64,000 nt of DNA from Emydura subglobosa (lineage: Eukaryota; Chordata; Testudines; Chelidae): assembly GCA_007922225.1 (NCBI GenBank), contig ML679960.1, positions 5,154,198 to 5,218,197 on the forward strand. The letters are read 5' to 3'. Positions 13,402 to 23,119 of the stretch are shown here, in pieces. Below the pieces are notes generated by a model, which was not told where the DNA came from, ran no database searches, and saw only the letters and a list, made by a program, of their open reading frames with translations. Each line of letters opens with the position of its first letter. Positions within the stretch are counted from its first letter, which is position 1. Both the position numbers and the translations under genes were made by a program.

Positions 13402-14450
13402 ATCATAGAATATTACGGTTGAAAGGGACCTCAGGAGGTCATCTAGTCCAAACCTCTTCACATCTCACTGGATTTACACCAAAATGTCTTTTAGCCCATG
13501 GAAAACGTCATACCAGTGGTCCACCTAATCTATCATCCTAACACAAATTGAGGTCACTCGCATATAGTTCAGAAGATGGTGCATTGAGCAGATGTTTTCA
13601 TAGATCTGTTCATATTGATACCCATGTTTTTCCACTGAGAAATTAGAATTAATTTAGAACCCAGATATTTTTGTTTGAGTAGTTCAAATATACATTACTT
13701 TGCACTTTTGGGGTCCCTCACAGACTTCTATATCTTAACTAACCAAAACAATTTTGTATCTTCTGCAAATTTTGCCACTAGACTCTTGACTTTTTGCCAG
13801 GTTGAAAATGGATTGTTTATCTACCCTGTTTTCTGTCTCTTATCCAGGTTTTAATCCATGGCAAAGTACATTACTTCCCTCTCCCTTCACTGCTCCCGAT
13901 ACTTGCTTAGTTTCCTTAATAACCTCATGAGGAGCTTTGTTAAGGGCCTTATGAAAGTCCAAATAAGTTAAATCTTCTTGATTCATTAGCTTTTGACATA
14001 ATCTTAACACTCTAGTACATAGGAGGAGCAGAGTTTCCTTTGGTTTTCCTTAGTTATTTTTTTTATCCAAATTATCTGGTATTAAAATAATGTGTATAAG
14101 TCCTTGGATCAAGACAATGCCTTTTCTTTTTAAAAACAGATTGGTACATTTGCCATCTTCCCCATAGCAGCTAATGTAGCAATATGGTCATTTTTTTTAC
14201 CAGCTCATCCACTTCATTGTTAAATTTCTTCAGAACTCTTGGGTGACAACAACAAATCACCAAAATCAGACAGTAAAGTTTATCAGTTTGATTCAGCACA
14301 TCTTTTCTTGACATCTCACCCACTGACTGCCACATCATTATTACGAAATTGGGTATCAGGTAGTTGTCTAACCAATACCACTGTGATGAAGAATGAGGGG
14401 AGAAATATTAGTTTCTCTGAAATCTCCTAATCCTCCTTCATTATTTTATT
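13402..14450 (-). mobile_element. CR1 LINE 3' half, minus strand
   Basis: The plus strand starts with ATCATAGAATATTACGGTTG, the complement of the CR1 3' end, and continues with the complement of the CR1 coding C terminus and reverse transcriptase: TTTGCACTTTTGGGG, TCTTCTGCAAATTTTGCCAC (complement of the K-F-A-D-D catalytic area, about 13760), and CTTTGTTAAGGGCCTTATGAAAGTCC (complement of the F-x-K-A-F-D-x-V motif, about 13935). Homology fades after 14440. No open frame of use remains. The mixture of domains in this order is diagnostic for CR1. Confidence 0.75.
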
Positions 14451-15797
14451 AAGCATATTTCTATATTTCTAGCTGGGGAGGTGAGTCCTAACTTGAGGCA
14501 ATATATCTGCACTAGTGTGGATGAAGCTAGTGTGTTAAAAATAAAGTGTAGCTGCTGTGGCATGAGTGGTTGGAGGAGCTAGCTTCACCTGTGGTCTGTC
14601 TTCTGACAACTTTACCCTCCACCCACGTCACATTTAGTCCCATCCGTTCCAGGACAACAGAAAGTCTAACAGAAACAAATATCTGATCTCTCCATCCAGT
14701 CTGTCACCTTCGATTCTGGGCTCAGTAATCCATACACACATCTCTGAAGGCTTTCTGTCATCCTTATCCCCATCATTATCCAATTTCCTCCACTGACTGG
14801 TATTGGAACCCAGGTCCTCCAACATATGCTCCTTCAGATACCTTGCTGCAATCTCTCTAGATGTCCTCCTACCATAGCCATTCAGCAGGCCTCTCCCACA
14901 ACCTCTCTACATTCACCCTTCTCTCAGGGCTAGGAATCAATCAGCCCTGGACTCCCTTAACAAAATACCAAACTAAAAGTACAAATAAAAATCACTTCTG
15001 CTGTTTTTGGGCTTGACCTTTAATTCATCCAAGTTCCTCAACTGAATATCTCCCAGGCCTCTTTCCCTGAAAGGAAGATCCTATCTTATTATCAGGGCTC
15101 AGCACTGGAGCTTGAGAGAGGCTCCAGGGACAACTCTCCTCTTTGATCTGCCCAATCTCTCCACTCTTAAATCCCAGTGAGTGACATCAGACCGTTTCTA
15201 ATCTGTGCTTCCCTCCTTTATGGACATCACTCAGCTCCTTCCCCCCATCGCTTTGTTTTCAGTTAAGGCTGACCCACCCTCCTGGTGCAGTCAGGTAGCA
15301 TAAGTGGCCTCCCATGCCCACGTTAACCCTTTCAGAACCAGGATGGTGTTTTTATCCCATCACAGGGGATACCACCTCCAGACACCCATTACAAAATCTT
15401 CATCTCCATTCCTCCCTCCCCCAAATCCCACTTCAAAGTTATGTGAATTATGTCAGCTATATTATTTTGAGAGAGAGAGCAAGAAAGAGAGAGAGAGAAC
15501 GAATATGTTTGGATTTATATAATCCACAATATGGCTCCCTGTAGCTCTAATATCTGGAGTACACAGAAGTTTATGAATTTACTATAGAGATGGGTCTATT
15601 AGCTTTAGCAGTTGAGGACATACATACTTTTGAATCCAGAGTTCAGTCTCCAATGGTGACAACTCACCTAGGGGCATTGCATAGATGAAAAAGAGTAAAA
15701 TAACAACAACAAAAGCCTATTTTAGACTTTATATGCTTTAACTTTTGGGCTCTGATCTTGCAATGAGCTATATGCAGCCTAATTGGTCACACAAAGT
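14451..15797. other. Non-coding stretch with GA-rich tract
   Basis: This block is more C/T rich than its surroundings (14580-15440) and may be an eroded LTR-type repeat, but I could not find ends. A GA-rich simple tract lies at about 15470-15500. Frames at 15304-15544 are chance readings through a CT-rich region. Confidence 0.3.
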
Positions 15798-15893
15798 TTC
15801 AGAAAGGTAGGGTTGGAAGGCACCTCTATTTAGCCCACCCTCCTATGCTGAACCAGGATTACATATACCTAGGCCATCCCTGACAAGAATTTA
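15798..15893 (-). mobile_element. CR1 3' end fragment
   Basis: The words GGTAGGGTTGGAAGGCACCTC and AGCCCACCCTCCTATGCTGAACCAGGATTA are the complement of the CR1 3' untranslated end. Only about 95 bp is kept, typical of the 5' truncation of CR1 copies. Confidence 0.55.
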
Positions 15894-16404
15894 TTGTGTT
15901 ACTTAAAACAGATTACACAGTAAAGACAAATCCATTACCTTTACAAACCTTGCCATAAAGCAAAGATAACCAGCAGAAAACTGCACATATTTGTAACATA
16001 TTTTTCAAAACAGTTAATTCCTTTCCAGCACAGTTCTGTTTAATAAATTTAATAAATTTGCTTGCTGACCAATCTTTCTTTGAATATGTTAAGCAGAAAC
16101 CAGTAAACAGCTCTGTCTTGTTCACTGAATAGTAAATTAGTGCTTTTTGGAGAAACTTAGATGGAATCATATTCTAAGAATATACAGTTCAGTCGAAATC
16201 AGGTTGATTTCACCAGAATTTCATTTGGTGGGTGGCGGGGAACACATCACAAAGGAATTTTTTTTTGACAATATCAAAATATCCTGTTTCAAAATTTTCT
16301 GAATGGAACTCTATGACTTTTCATTTTGAAATGACTCTGTTTTAAGTTTTTTTAGTTGTCATACTTTGTATTCTGTTATATATATATATTTGTAAATGTG
16401 TAGG

Positions 16405-17178
16405 TGTTCAGGGCCCTCTCTCGCTGTCAATCTCCGAGGGAGGCCATGCCTCTTTGCTACACACTCCTAGAACGACAGTCTGCAAAAAGGGAAGTTAGCA
16501 GTCTCTAGGGCTCAAACCCTCAGGCAGAGTAGAGCAGTGAATAGCTCAGGAAGTCAAGCCCTCAGGGAGAGTGGGACACCAAACAGTCTAAGGCTTCAAC
16601 CCACAGGTGAGGTAGAGTGATGAGCACCAACCAGTATAGGGACTTAGGCAGGGGTGAGCACCAAACCACAGGCCTCCTGGCCTAGTGGGGGGAGTCTGTC
16701 ACCTTACTCCACAGGATCCCAATCCAGGGCCCTAACAGTGGCAGAGTGTTCCACCATTGGATCAGCAGGGATCCAGCCTCAACATACCAACTGATGCACA
16801 GCCAGACTATTGTAAGCCCAGGAGTAGTTGACACTTCCTTCCCTCCACACAAGATGCACCTGAATCTTGGAGTCATCCTCCATCTCTGTGGGGTACATGG
16901 CTAGTGGCAATCCCTGCAGGCTCTCAGTCTGGCAGCTCAGGTGAGTTCTCAGGAGAGCAGAAGCCTTCAGTGGGTTCCTGCTCTAGCAGCGGTGTGGAAG
17001 CACCTGAATCCCTTGGAGGCTCCGGCCTAACTGAGCTACAGGACTCATCTTTTATACTTCCTATCCTGTGCTTCTGCTTCTGGTGTGGCAGGTGTGTCCT
17101 TCCTGGTTCCACCCACCAGGAGGCATCAGGCCCTCCCTCTCTGTCAATCTCCGAGGGAGGCCACACCTCCCTATTACA
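16405..17178 (-). mobile_element. Gypsy-type LTR segment with duplicated start
   Basis: Read on the minus strand, the unit begins at 17178 with TGTAATAGGGAGGTGTGG, has a TATAAAAG box at about 17050-17058, and runs to a second copy of its own first ~57 bp that begins at 16461 (TGTAGCAAAGAGGC). Both starts share CTCCCTCGGAGATTGACAG. The architecture (TGTA-x-AGG-x-GTGGCC, then TATA box) parallels the left LTR of the gypsy element at 19798. So this is probably an LTR plus some internal sequence followed by the start of a second LTR, i.e. a shrunken or rearranged copy. Frames at 16904-17257 and 16924-17166 on the two strands are shadows in a GC-richer LTR. Confidence 0.5.
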
Positions 17179-17282
17179 ATATTATATTGAGGTAATATAC
17201 TTAAACTTCTGTAAGGCATTAGTACTATATAATATTTTGATTAATAAACTTGTCTAACTGTTAGATCTCTAAATGTAATTTT

Positions 17283-18220
17283 AACAGGAAATCATCAGGG
17301 ATCTGGTATGTATCTACTGGGATCCCACTGTGATTGGTTCTTAGCCCTTTGGAATTTATCATTTTTATTAATGACCTTGAAGAATGCACAAAATCATTAC
17401 TGATAAAGTTTGCAGATGACAAAGATTGGAGGAGTTGTAAATAATGAATAGGTCAGAGGTCACTGATACACAGCTATCTGGATCACTTGGTAAATTGGGC
17501 ACAAGCAAACCATATATATTTCAATACAGTCAAATGTAAAGTCATACTTATGGGAACAAAGAATGTTGGCCATATTTAAGGATATGATACTCTATCCTGA
17601 GAAGCTGTGACTTAAGAAGACTTGGGGTCTTTGTGGATAATCAGCTGAACGTGAGCATCCAGTGTGGTGATGTAGCCAGAAGATTTATTGCATATATAAA
17701 CAGGGGAATATTAAGTACAAGTAAGTAGGGAGGTCAAATTACTTCTGTATTTGTCACTGGTGAAGCTGCAAATGGAATATTGTGGTCAGTTCTTGTGTCC
17801 AAAATTGAAGAAGGTTGAAAAATTTGAGAGGATTCAGAGAATAGCCACAAGGAATAGAAAACATGCCATTATAGTGACTGATCTCCTTGAATCCATCTAT
17901 TTACCATAACAAAGAGAAAGTTAAGGGATGACTTGATCACAGTCTTTAAGTACCTACATGAGGAATAGTTGATAATAGTTGAGTTGGTAACAGAGAGCTC
18001 TTCAATCTAACAAAGGTTTAACAAAATCCAATGGCTGGAAATTGAAGCCAGACATAGACTAAAATTAAGTTGCAATTTTTAATCAGTGAGGGTAATTAAA
18101 CACTGACAAAATTTACCTAGGGTTGTGGTGGATTCTCCATCACTGAAAATAGTAATATCCAGAATCAAACAGGAATTAATTTAGGGAAGGTTATCACCAT
18201 TCCTTATCCTTAATAAGTGC
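17283..18220 (+). mobile_element. CR1/L3-like LINE 3' half, plus strand
   Basis: The sequence carries, in order, a 'VLSPLEFIIFINDLE' like reading near 17340, a LIKFADD catalytic reading with an out-of-frame TKIGG after it near 17400-17430, a C-terminal region with 'KVKGDLITVFKYLH' near 17925, and the near-terminal 'NSEGN*TLTKFT*G' wording at 18090. This matches the 3' half of a CR1-type reverse transcriptase and its C-terminal extension. Frame is broken many times. Its divergence looks similar to that of the copy at 7.5 kb, i.e. old. Confidence 0.7.
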
Positions 18221-18954
18221 AAAAACGATTAATAAGTAAGGGGAAGTAGGACTTGTTAAAGTCCTGCAATTTACCATTACAGAAGCGCTTCTGGCCATGA
18301 AGTGAAAACAATCCTTCCAAAATAATATGTATATTTTAGGTCATTTCCTATCAAATTATCAACACTGTAGTGTGATGCTATGAATATGCTCCAATCAGAT
18401 TTAGTAATTACTGTTGATCAGAGGGACCAGAATTAATAAAACTTTGCTCTAGAAATGGTAAAGCATCCAAGAACTGCTATTCCACTGATAGTTTCAAAAT
18501 CATAGTTTCAAAATCAAATTGTGCATGCCCTATAAAAGTCACAGATGATTAGATGAGTCAAACAACCCGTAAGGATACTTTGAGAAATAAAGGCAAAATG
18601 TCCAGACCTTTCTTTAACATTAAATCAGCAAACCTCCTCATTATCCTTCTGGCATTGTGAGTAAATTCCAGTTTCCTAAAGCAGACTGTAAGAGAGGAGC
18701 TGCCTGAATACATTTCAGAGTCTTAGTGTGAATAGAAAGAAAAAAGTATAATAAGTGAAAAAGATTCCTTCCTCCCTGCATTCCCAGAAATGAATACGGA
18801 AATATTAATATAGTAACTTTTTTTGTAGACATTAATATTCACTTCTCTGTCTTTGTGCCCTTCAAGGCAAGAAGGCACAAACAATGCACTGTTGCATGGT
18901 TCATGTTATTATTAAGCTAATTAACTGAACTACATTATACTTTCCCATATGGAT
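18221..18954. other. Non-coding stretch
   Basis: Nothing coding and no named repeat seen. A perfect 14-bp tandem duplication (ATAGTTTCAAAATC) lies at 18488-18515. Confidence 0.35.
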
Positions 18955-19705
18955 TCATGGAATACATTTTTACAGGGCCTTTGTGATGCAGTATGATTGA
19001 AGATGACCATTTGTATCATTGTGGCTACCACTATTATACAACTGCAACAAATTGTATGCATGATGCAAAGCGTATCATGTAAGGAATCAATGGAAAAGGC
19101 ACTATCAGTCAAATATGATTATCCTGTTTAAATCCATGTATCATCACTATATCTGAGGTTATGCATATTGGCTATGTATTTGTATCTCAAATGTGTTTGT
19201 TCTTAGGGTGACACCCATAAGGTAGTTTTACATCCTGTCTAGCCAGTGCACTGCCAATGAAACATTCAGCTGCAGATGGACCATCAGGTGGTGATGGCCC
19301 ATTAAGAGAAATCAGCTCTTCAGTAGCTCTTCCTGAGGAGGACTCAGACAGCAAGGAGTCAATGGCCACCCCTGTGATTCAGCAAAACATGTAAGTGCAT
19401 GTGAGATGGACATGTGACCTCAGACTCCATCTTTGTCAGTAACTTTCCGTACAAAGAGGCTGTGGGTTTTGTTTGGGTCAGTAAATTTCCTTGCACATGG
19501 CAGTGAATATAAAAGACACCTGAGACCATTGTGCCTCATTCCTGCTCCAATTCTCTGGACTACAGATTTGCAACTAAAACAAGTCTTTTGAACAATGGAC
19601 TGAGGACCTTCCAATCTTTTGGAAGTTACCAGAGAGACTTTTGCAAGCCAGCAGGCTATTCCATCACTACTATGATCCTGATCTATGAACACCGAAAGTC
19701 ATTGG
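18955..19705 (+). repeat. Unclassified interspersed repeat, LTR-like
   Basis: From memory this segment resembles a high-copy turtle repeat. It has a promoter-like GAATATAAAAGACACCTGAG (TATA at about 19508-19514) followed by a moderately conserved downstream block to the end, which is the layout of an LTR or retroelement 5' end. I could not set TG/CA ends or find a pair. It ends just before a CR1 3' end at 19711. No protein is supported; the small frames on either strand (19187-19369, 19420-19692) show no motif. Confidence 0.3.
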
Positions 19706-19710
19706 TATGT

Positions 19711-19797
19711 ATATAGACTCACAGACTTTAAGGTCAGAAGGGACAATAGTGCTCATCTAGTCTGGTCTCCTGCACATTGCAGGCCACAGAACCTCAC
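19711..19797 (-). mobile_element. CR1 3' end, abruptly cut by the gypsy LTR
   Basis: TATAGACTCACAGACTTTAAGGTCAGAAGGGACAA... through ...GCAGGCCACAGAACCTCAC is the complement of the turtle-type CR1 3' end. Homology stops exactly where the LTR begins with TGTAGGAAGG at 19798, so the gypsy element most likely inserted into this CR1 copy. The rest of the CR1 is not recognised beyond 23119. Confidence 0.6.
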
Positions 19798-20265
19798 TGT
19801 AGGAAGGCGCGGTGGCCTTCCTCTGAGCCTGAGCCCGCGGAAGGGCCGCAAGCACCCAATCAGGCCCTAGATAGGCTGACAGCCCAGTCTGCCCGGCAAC
19901 CGAACAGCTGGGCTCCGATAGGTCCGGCCGGTCGGCCAATCCGGCAGCAGGGGGGTGGGGCCTCAGGGAGGACGGCAGCCATAAAAAGCAGGCCCCACAG
20001 TTCAGAAAAAAAAAGGCAGCCGACGGAGGCAGATGCGCTGTCTCGCCGGCTGCAGCGAAGGGCCGAACCACGCCAGGCCTCCGCCTCAGATAAGCCTCTC
20101 CCAGCCCTGAGGCCCCAGGAGTGATGCCGGCAGCCCACCTCGAAGGCCTGGGTCGGGCCGAGGGCTGCAGGCCCAAAGCGCTGGGCCCAGCCTCAGGGCC
20201 GCAGCGGCTGGGATGAGCCCCCTGAACCGGAGAGCTGGGAGTTCCGCCCTGAAGCCGGTTCGGAC

Positions 20266-20532
20266 TTGGAGGAGCTGCCGGACGCCCAACCCTTGGAGAC
20301 AGGATCGGACCTGGAGGAGTTGCCAGAGGCTGAACCATACCCCCAGCCCTGTGATCTGGAGGAGCTGCTCCTCACCAAGGAGCTTCCCAATCTACCCCCC
20401 GTGGACGCAGAAGGACTGACTGGCCTACCCCGTGCGGTGTACCCCGATGACCCGGAGGAACCGATGGACACAGGTACCGGGGAACCCGGGGAGGAAGGAG
20501 CCCAGGGACAGCCAGAGGTGTGGCTGTACTAG
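20266..20532 (+). CDS. Acidic leader ORF with DLEELP repeats
   Basis: An 88-residue frame from an ATG at 20266, open upstream without ATG back to about 20123. The product is very acidic and carries three copies of a DLEEL motif (counting the in-frame one just upstream: GSDLEELPDAQP, GSDLEELPEAEP, CDLEELLLTKE). It lies ahead of gag, between the TATA box and the Gag start, and contains no known domain. It could be a real small product of this retrotransposon group or just sequence kept open by composition; a DLEEL-type acidic amphipathic repeat can be an interaction motif, but that is inference. No function assigned. Confidence 0.35.
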   Translation: MEELPDAQPLETGSDLEELPEAEPYPQPCDLEELLLTKELPNLPPVDAEGLTGLPRAVYPDDPEEPMDTGTGEPGEEGAQGQPEVWLY

Positions 20533-20542
20533 GGGTAACGCC

Positions 20543-20577
20543 CAGTCGGCGTGTTGCGGCAGGAGCCCCGCCGACTG
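20543..20577 (+). other. Leader hairpin
   Basis: CAGTCGGCG at 20543-20551 pairs perfectly with CGCCGACTG at 20569-20577 around a 17-base loop. A second small hairpin follows at once (GTGGCA...TGCCAC, 20579-20597). Stem-loops here, between LTR and gag, could sit in R/U5 or the RNA packaging leader; role unknown. Confidence 0.45.
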
Positions 20578-20784
20578 AGTGGCAAACCCCGTGCCACTGC
20601 TAGGGCCCTGGGCTGGGACGCAGTGGAGTTGGGTGGGCCTGCATTCCCCTCCCTTCTCCCAGATCCTCGCCAACCCCCAACGAGTGACTAATGTCTACCG
20701 TCTACTTAACTCGGGCTCACTGCTCCTTGTTCGCCCACCCTGCCTGGGGGCCGGGGCGAAAGACTCCTTGCTCGCCCGCCCTGC

Positions 20785-20794
20785 NNNNNNNNNN
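20785..20794. other. Assembly gap (10 N)
   Basis: Ten N bases inside a C-rich part of the gypsy leader. Preceding and following text contains near-repeats (TCGCCCACCCTGC and TCGCCCGCCCTGC; a following CCCCCC run), so the gap probably spans a GC-rich tandem stretch of unknown true length. Confidence 0.95.
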
Positions 20795-20869
20795 CCCCCC
20801 CTGACCAAAAAGGGGGACTGCCTGGGCCGACTCTCCCTAGGAGTGGAGACGTCGACCGACCCGACCAGC

Positions 20870-21620
20870 ATGGATGCTGATAAACTAATTATATGGTGGA
20901 CCGAGGCACAGCAGCAGCAATAGACGGCCCAACTACAGCAGCAACAGCAGCTCCTACAAACCCTTGGCTCCCAGCAGCAGCAACTATTGTGAGACCTGGG
21001 GGCCCAGCAACAGGAGCTTCAACAACAACTCATGCAGCAGCTGAGTGGCCGTACAGGGCTGACCAGCGCCGGGCTGGACGAGGCTTCAGGCCGAGGCTCA
21101 CCCGTCACCTGGCTTCAGCCACGCCTCACAAAAATGGGACCCGCAGATGACCCCGAGGCCTTCCTGGTGACATTCGAATGGGTGGCCACAGCGGCAGGTT
21201 GGGACCTGACCCAGTGGGCGATCCTCCTGGCCCCATACTTGACGGGGGCCTCCCAGGCGGCCTATCGGGCCCTGGGCAGTGAAGAGGCACAGGACTATGC
21301 GACTGTGAGGGCTGCAATTATGGACGCCCTCGACATTAGCCCGGAGACCTACAGACGGCGGTTTCGAGAGAAGACTTTTCCCCCCGAAGCCCGACCCCGG
21401 GAGTGGCCCAGGAGCTCCGGGATGCCAGCTGGCGCTGGCTCCAACCTGAGCAGAACACGGCGTCCGCCGTAGCGGAGCAGGTAATTTTAGAACAGTTTTT
21501 ACATATCTTGCCAACCCAGGGGAGGACCTGGGTGATCAGGCACCGCCCCACCACCTGACGGGGGCGGTTCGCCTGATGGAAAACTATCTGGCCGCTGAGA
21601 AGCCCATGGGACCCATGGCT
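20870..21620 (+). pseudogene. gypsy Gag with SCAN-like domain (broken)
   Basis: The likely start is ATG at 20870. The first part is Gln-rich (runs of CAG), broken by stops TAG at 20921 and TGA at 20990. From about 21130 the frame reads DDPEAFLVTFEWVATAAGW and ...LTGASQAAYRAL, then [11 protein letters not shown]: this is the retrotransposon capsid region from which the vertebrate SCAN domain is known to derive. The SCAN-like helical part runs across two frameshifts (near a C-run at about 21380, and near 21556) to LMENYLAAEKP at 21576-21606. Gag builds the particle and binds RNA; this copy cannot. Confidence 0.7.
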
Positions 21621-22987
21621 ACAGGCCCTGGCCGGGCCAGGCTTGTTGGGACAGGGAAATCCTCGCCCGGGCCAAACCCCCGACTTCCCAAGGGTTTGGA
21701 GCCCAGCCGCAGCCGGCCCCTGAATCGACCGCCTCAGGGGCCCAGGGACCCAGGACCCTGCTTCGCGTGTGGCCAGCGGGGGCACTTGCGTCGGCAATGC
21801 CCAACCCTAAGCTGCACATATGGAATGGTGTACGCCGGAGAAGGGCGGGCTCGGAGCCCCTCTGGGCTGAAGACCACCACCCCGGTGGGCCTGGCCGGAA
21901 GACAGGTCGAGGCCCTCGTCGACACGGGGTGTGGACAGACCCTGATCCTGCGGGGCCTGGTCCCCGAGGATGGGAAACCACTGGGCCAGGTTGGCCTGCG
22001 TTGTATTCACGGGAACCTGCGATACTACCCAACAATGCAGGTCCCCCTGACCGTTGGGCCGCAGACCCGCATTCTCTCCGTAGGCCTAGCACCCAGTCTG
22101 CCCTACCCGGTGATCCTCAGGCGGGACTGGCCCGACTTGGCGGGTGTCCTACAACGTGCCAGTACCACCGAAGACCCCGATGCCGGGGCCCCCGAGGGAG
22201 AATCCCCCAAGACACCCGATCCACCCGGGGCCGAGGACCAGCCGGATTCTGCAGCTGCACCAGACCCCGAAACCCGAGGAACAGACGACGGGAACGACCG
22301 GATAGACAGGGATCTGCCACCCTCAGATGACCCCATGGCGGATTTCTGCCGCGAACAGAGGGAGGACCCCACCTTAAGCCGGGCATATGAACAGCTGGCG
22401 GCGGTGGACGGGACCCCGATCGACCCGCAACAAGCCGCTCAATGGCCTCGGTTTGAGCTGCGGCGGAACCGGCTATACCGTCTGGAGAGGGACCCCCAAA
22501 CGCAGGAACCCAATGCGCAGTTGGTGGTGCCACGGCCCCACCGTAAGGCCGTCTTGAAGTTGGCCCATGATATCCCGGCGGCGGGACACCTAGGTATGGA
22601 CAAAACCCTGACCCGGGTCCTCTCCCGATTTTATTGGCCGGGTGTACACCGGGAGGTCCGGAACTACTGCGCCTCCTGCCCCGAATGCCAACGGGTGGCA
22701 CCGGCAGGAATCCCGCGCGCCCCACTTGTCCCACTCCTCGTCGTCGGGACACCCTTTGAAAGGGTGGCGGTAGACCTGATGGGGCCCCTCGAACGGAGCG
22801 TGGCTGGGTTCCGCTACCGCCTGGTCCTAGTCGATTATGCTACCCGGTTCCCCGAAGCCATCCCCCTGAAGAATGCCACTGCCTGGACAGTGGCCAGTGA
22901 ACTCGTTAAAGTGTTTGCCTGAGTCGGGCTCCCCCGGGAGCTACTAACTGACCAGGGGACCAACTTTACATCCCGATTGCTACGGGA
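21576..22987 (+). pseudogene. gypsy Gag-Pol remnant: CCHC, protease, integrase
   Basis: A 448-residue frame (21576-22922). Residues 62-75 form a CCHC zinc knuckle (C62, C65, H70, C75), the nucleocapsid part. Residues 112-124 (EALVDTGCGQTLI) are the aspartic protease active site, DTG at 116-118. An acidic Pro/Asp-rich linker follows (about 192-252). Residues 331-371 hold the integrase HHCC zinc finger (H331, H338, C368, C371) with the FYWPGV stretch, and D400 in FERVAVDLMGPL is the first catalytic Asp. A TGA at 22919 stops the frame where a CpG-rich Arg codon would be expected (C to T decay). The next block with the second Asp (LLTDQGTNF) is still readable to 22987; the catalytic Glu, RT and RNase H are missing. 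Polyprotein cutting and DNA insertion are the normal roles. Confidence 0.75.
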
Positions 22988-23005
22988 AGTCTGTGCCATC
23001 CTGTT

Positions 23006-23119
23006 CGGCGGCACCCGATTTTTAGTACTTTCGGCGGCGCGGTTCCATTTCTTTGCGGAACCCTTCAATTCAGCCCACGGAACCCTGGGGTTCCGCGGAA
23101 CACCATTTGAGAAACACTG
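23006..23119 (-). mobile_element. hAT-type transposon terminus
   Basis: The plus strand ends with GGTTCCGCGGAACACCATTTGAGAAACACTG; the complement starts CAGTGTTTCTCAAATGGTGTTC, the classic CAGTGTTTCTCAA terminal repeat of hAT (Charlie-like) transposons. Internal text has GGCGGC-rich wording (23006-23045). Only one end is seen; the other end would be beyond 23006, where the gypsy integrase starts or was deleted. This is a truncated passive copy. Confidence 0.55.

Larger units (their letters stand above)
19798..20600 (+). promoter_or_regulatory. 5' LTR and leader of the gypsy element
   Basis: The left boundary is set by the TG at 19798 where CR1 homology ends. A TATA box (ATAAAAAGC) lies at 19981-19989, preceded by CCAATC motifs near 19855 and 19935 (CACCCAATCAGG, CGGCCAATCCGG) that fit CCAAT promoter elements. 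The LTR 3' edge and primer-binding site were not resolved; a pair of hairpins near 20543-20600 marks the likely zone. Confidence 0.5.
19798..23005 (+). mobile_element. Degraded Gmr1-like Ty3/gypsy retrotransposon
   Basis: A GC-rich island in AT-rich DNA holding, in order: LTR start with TATA box, leader with a small acidic ORF, Gag (Q-rich start, SCAN-like capsid part, CCHC knuckle), aspartic protease, a ~130-residue acidic linker, then the integrase zinc finger and first catalytic Asp. No reverse transcriptase or RNase H lies between protease and integrase. That order is what is known for the Gmr1 group of deuterostome gypsy elements, in which integrase precedes RT. RT, RNase H and the 3' LTR are absent: the copy ends near 23005 next to a hAT terminus. 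Gag and integrase carry stops and shifts, so it is dead. Confidence 0.75.

Noticed and set aside
19757..20338. 193-residue minus-strand frame in the gypsy LTR
   Set aside because: A GC-rich LTR gives long chance frames on both strands; the Pro/Arg/Ala-rich reading has no motif and opposes the known element.
22117..22752. 211-residue minus-strand frame
   Set aside because: Exact antisense of the clear protease/integrase frame; shadow.
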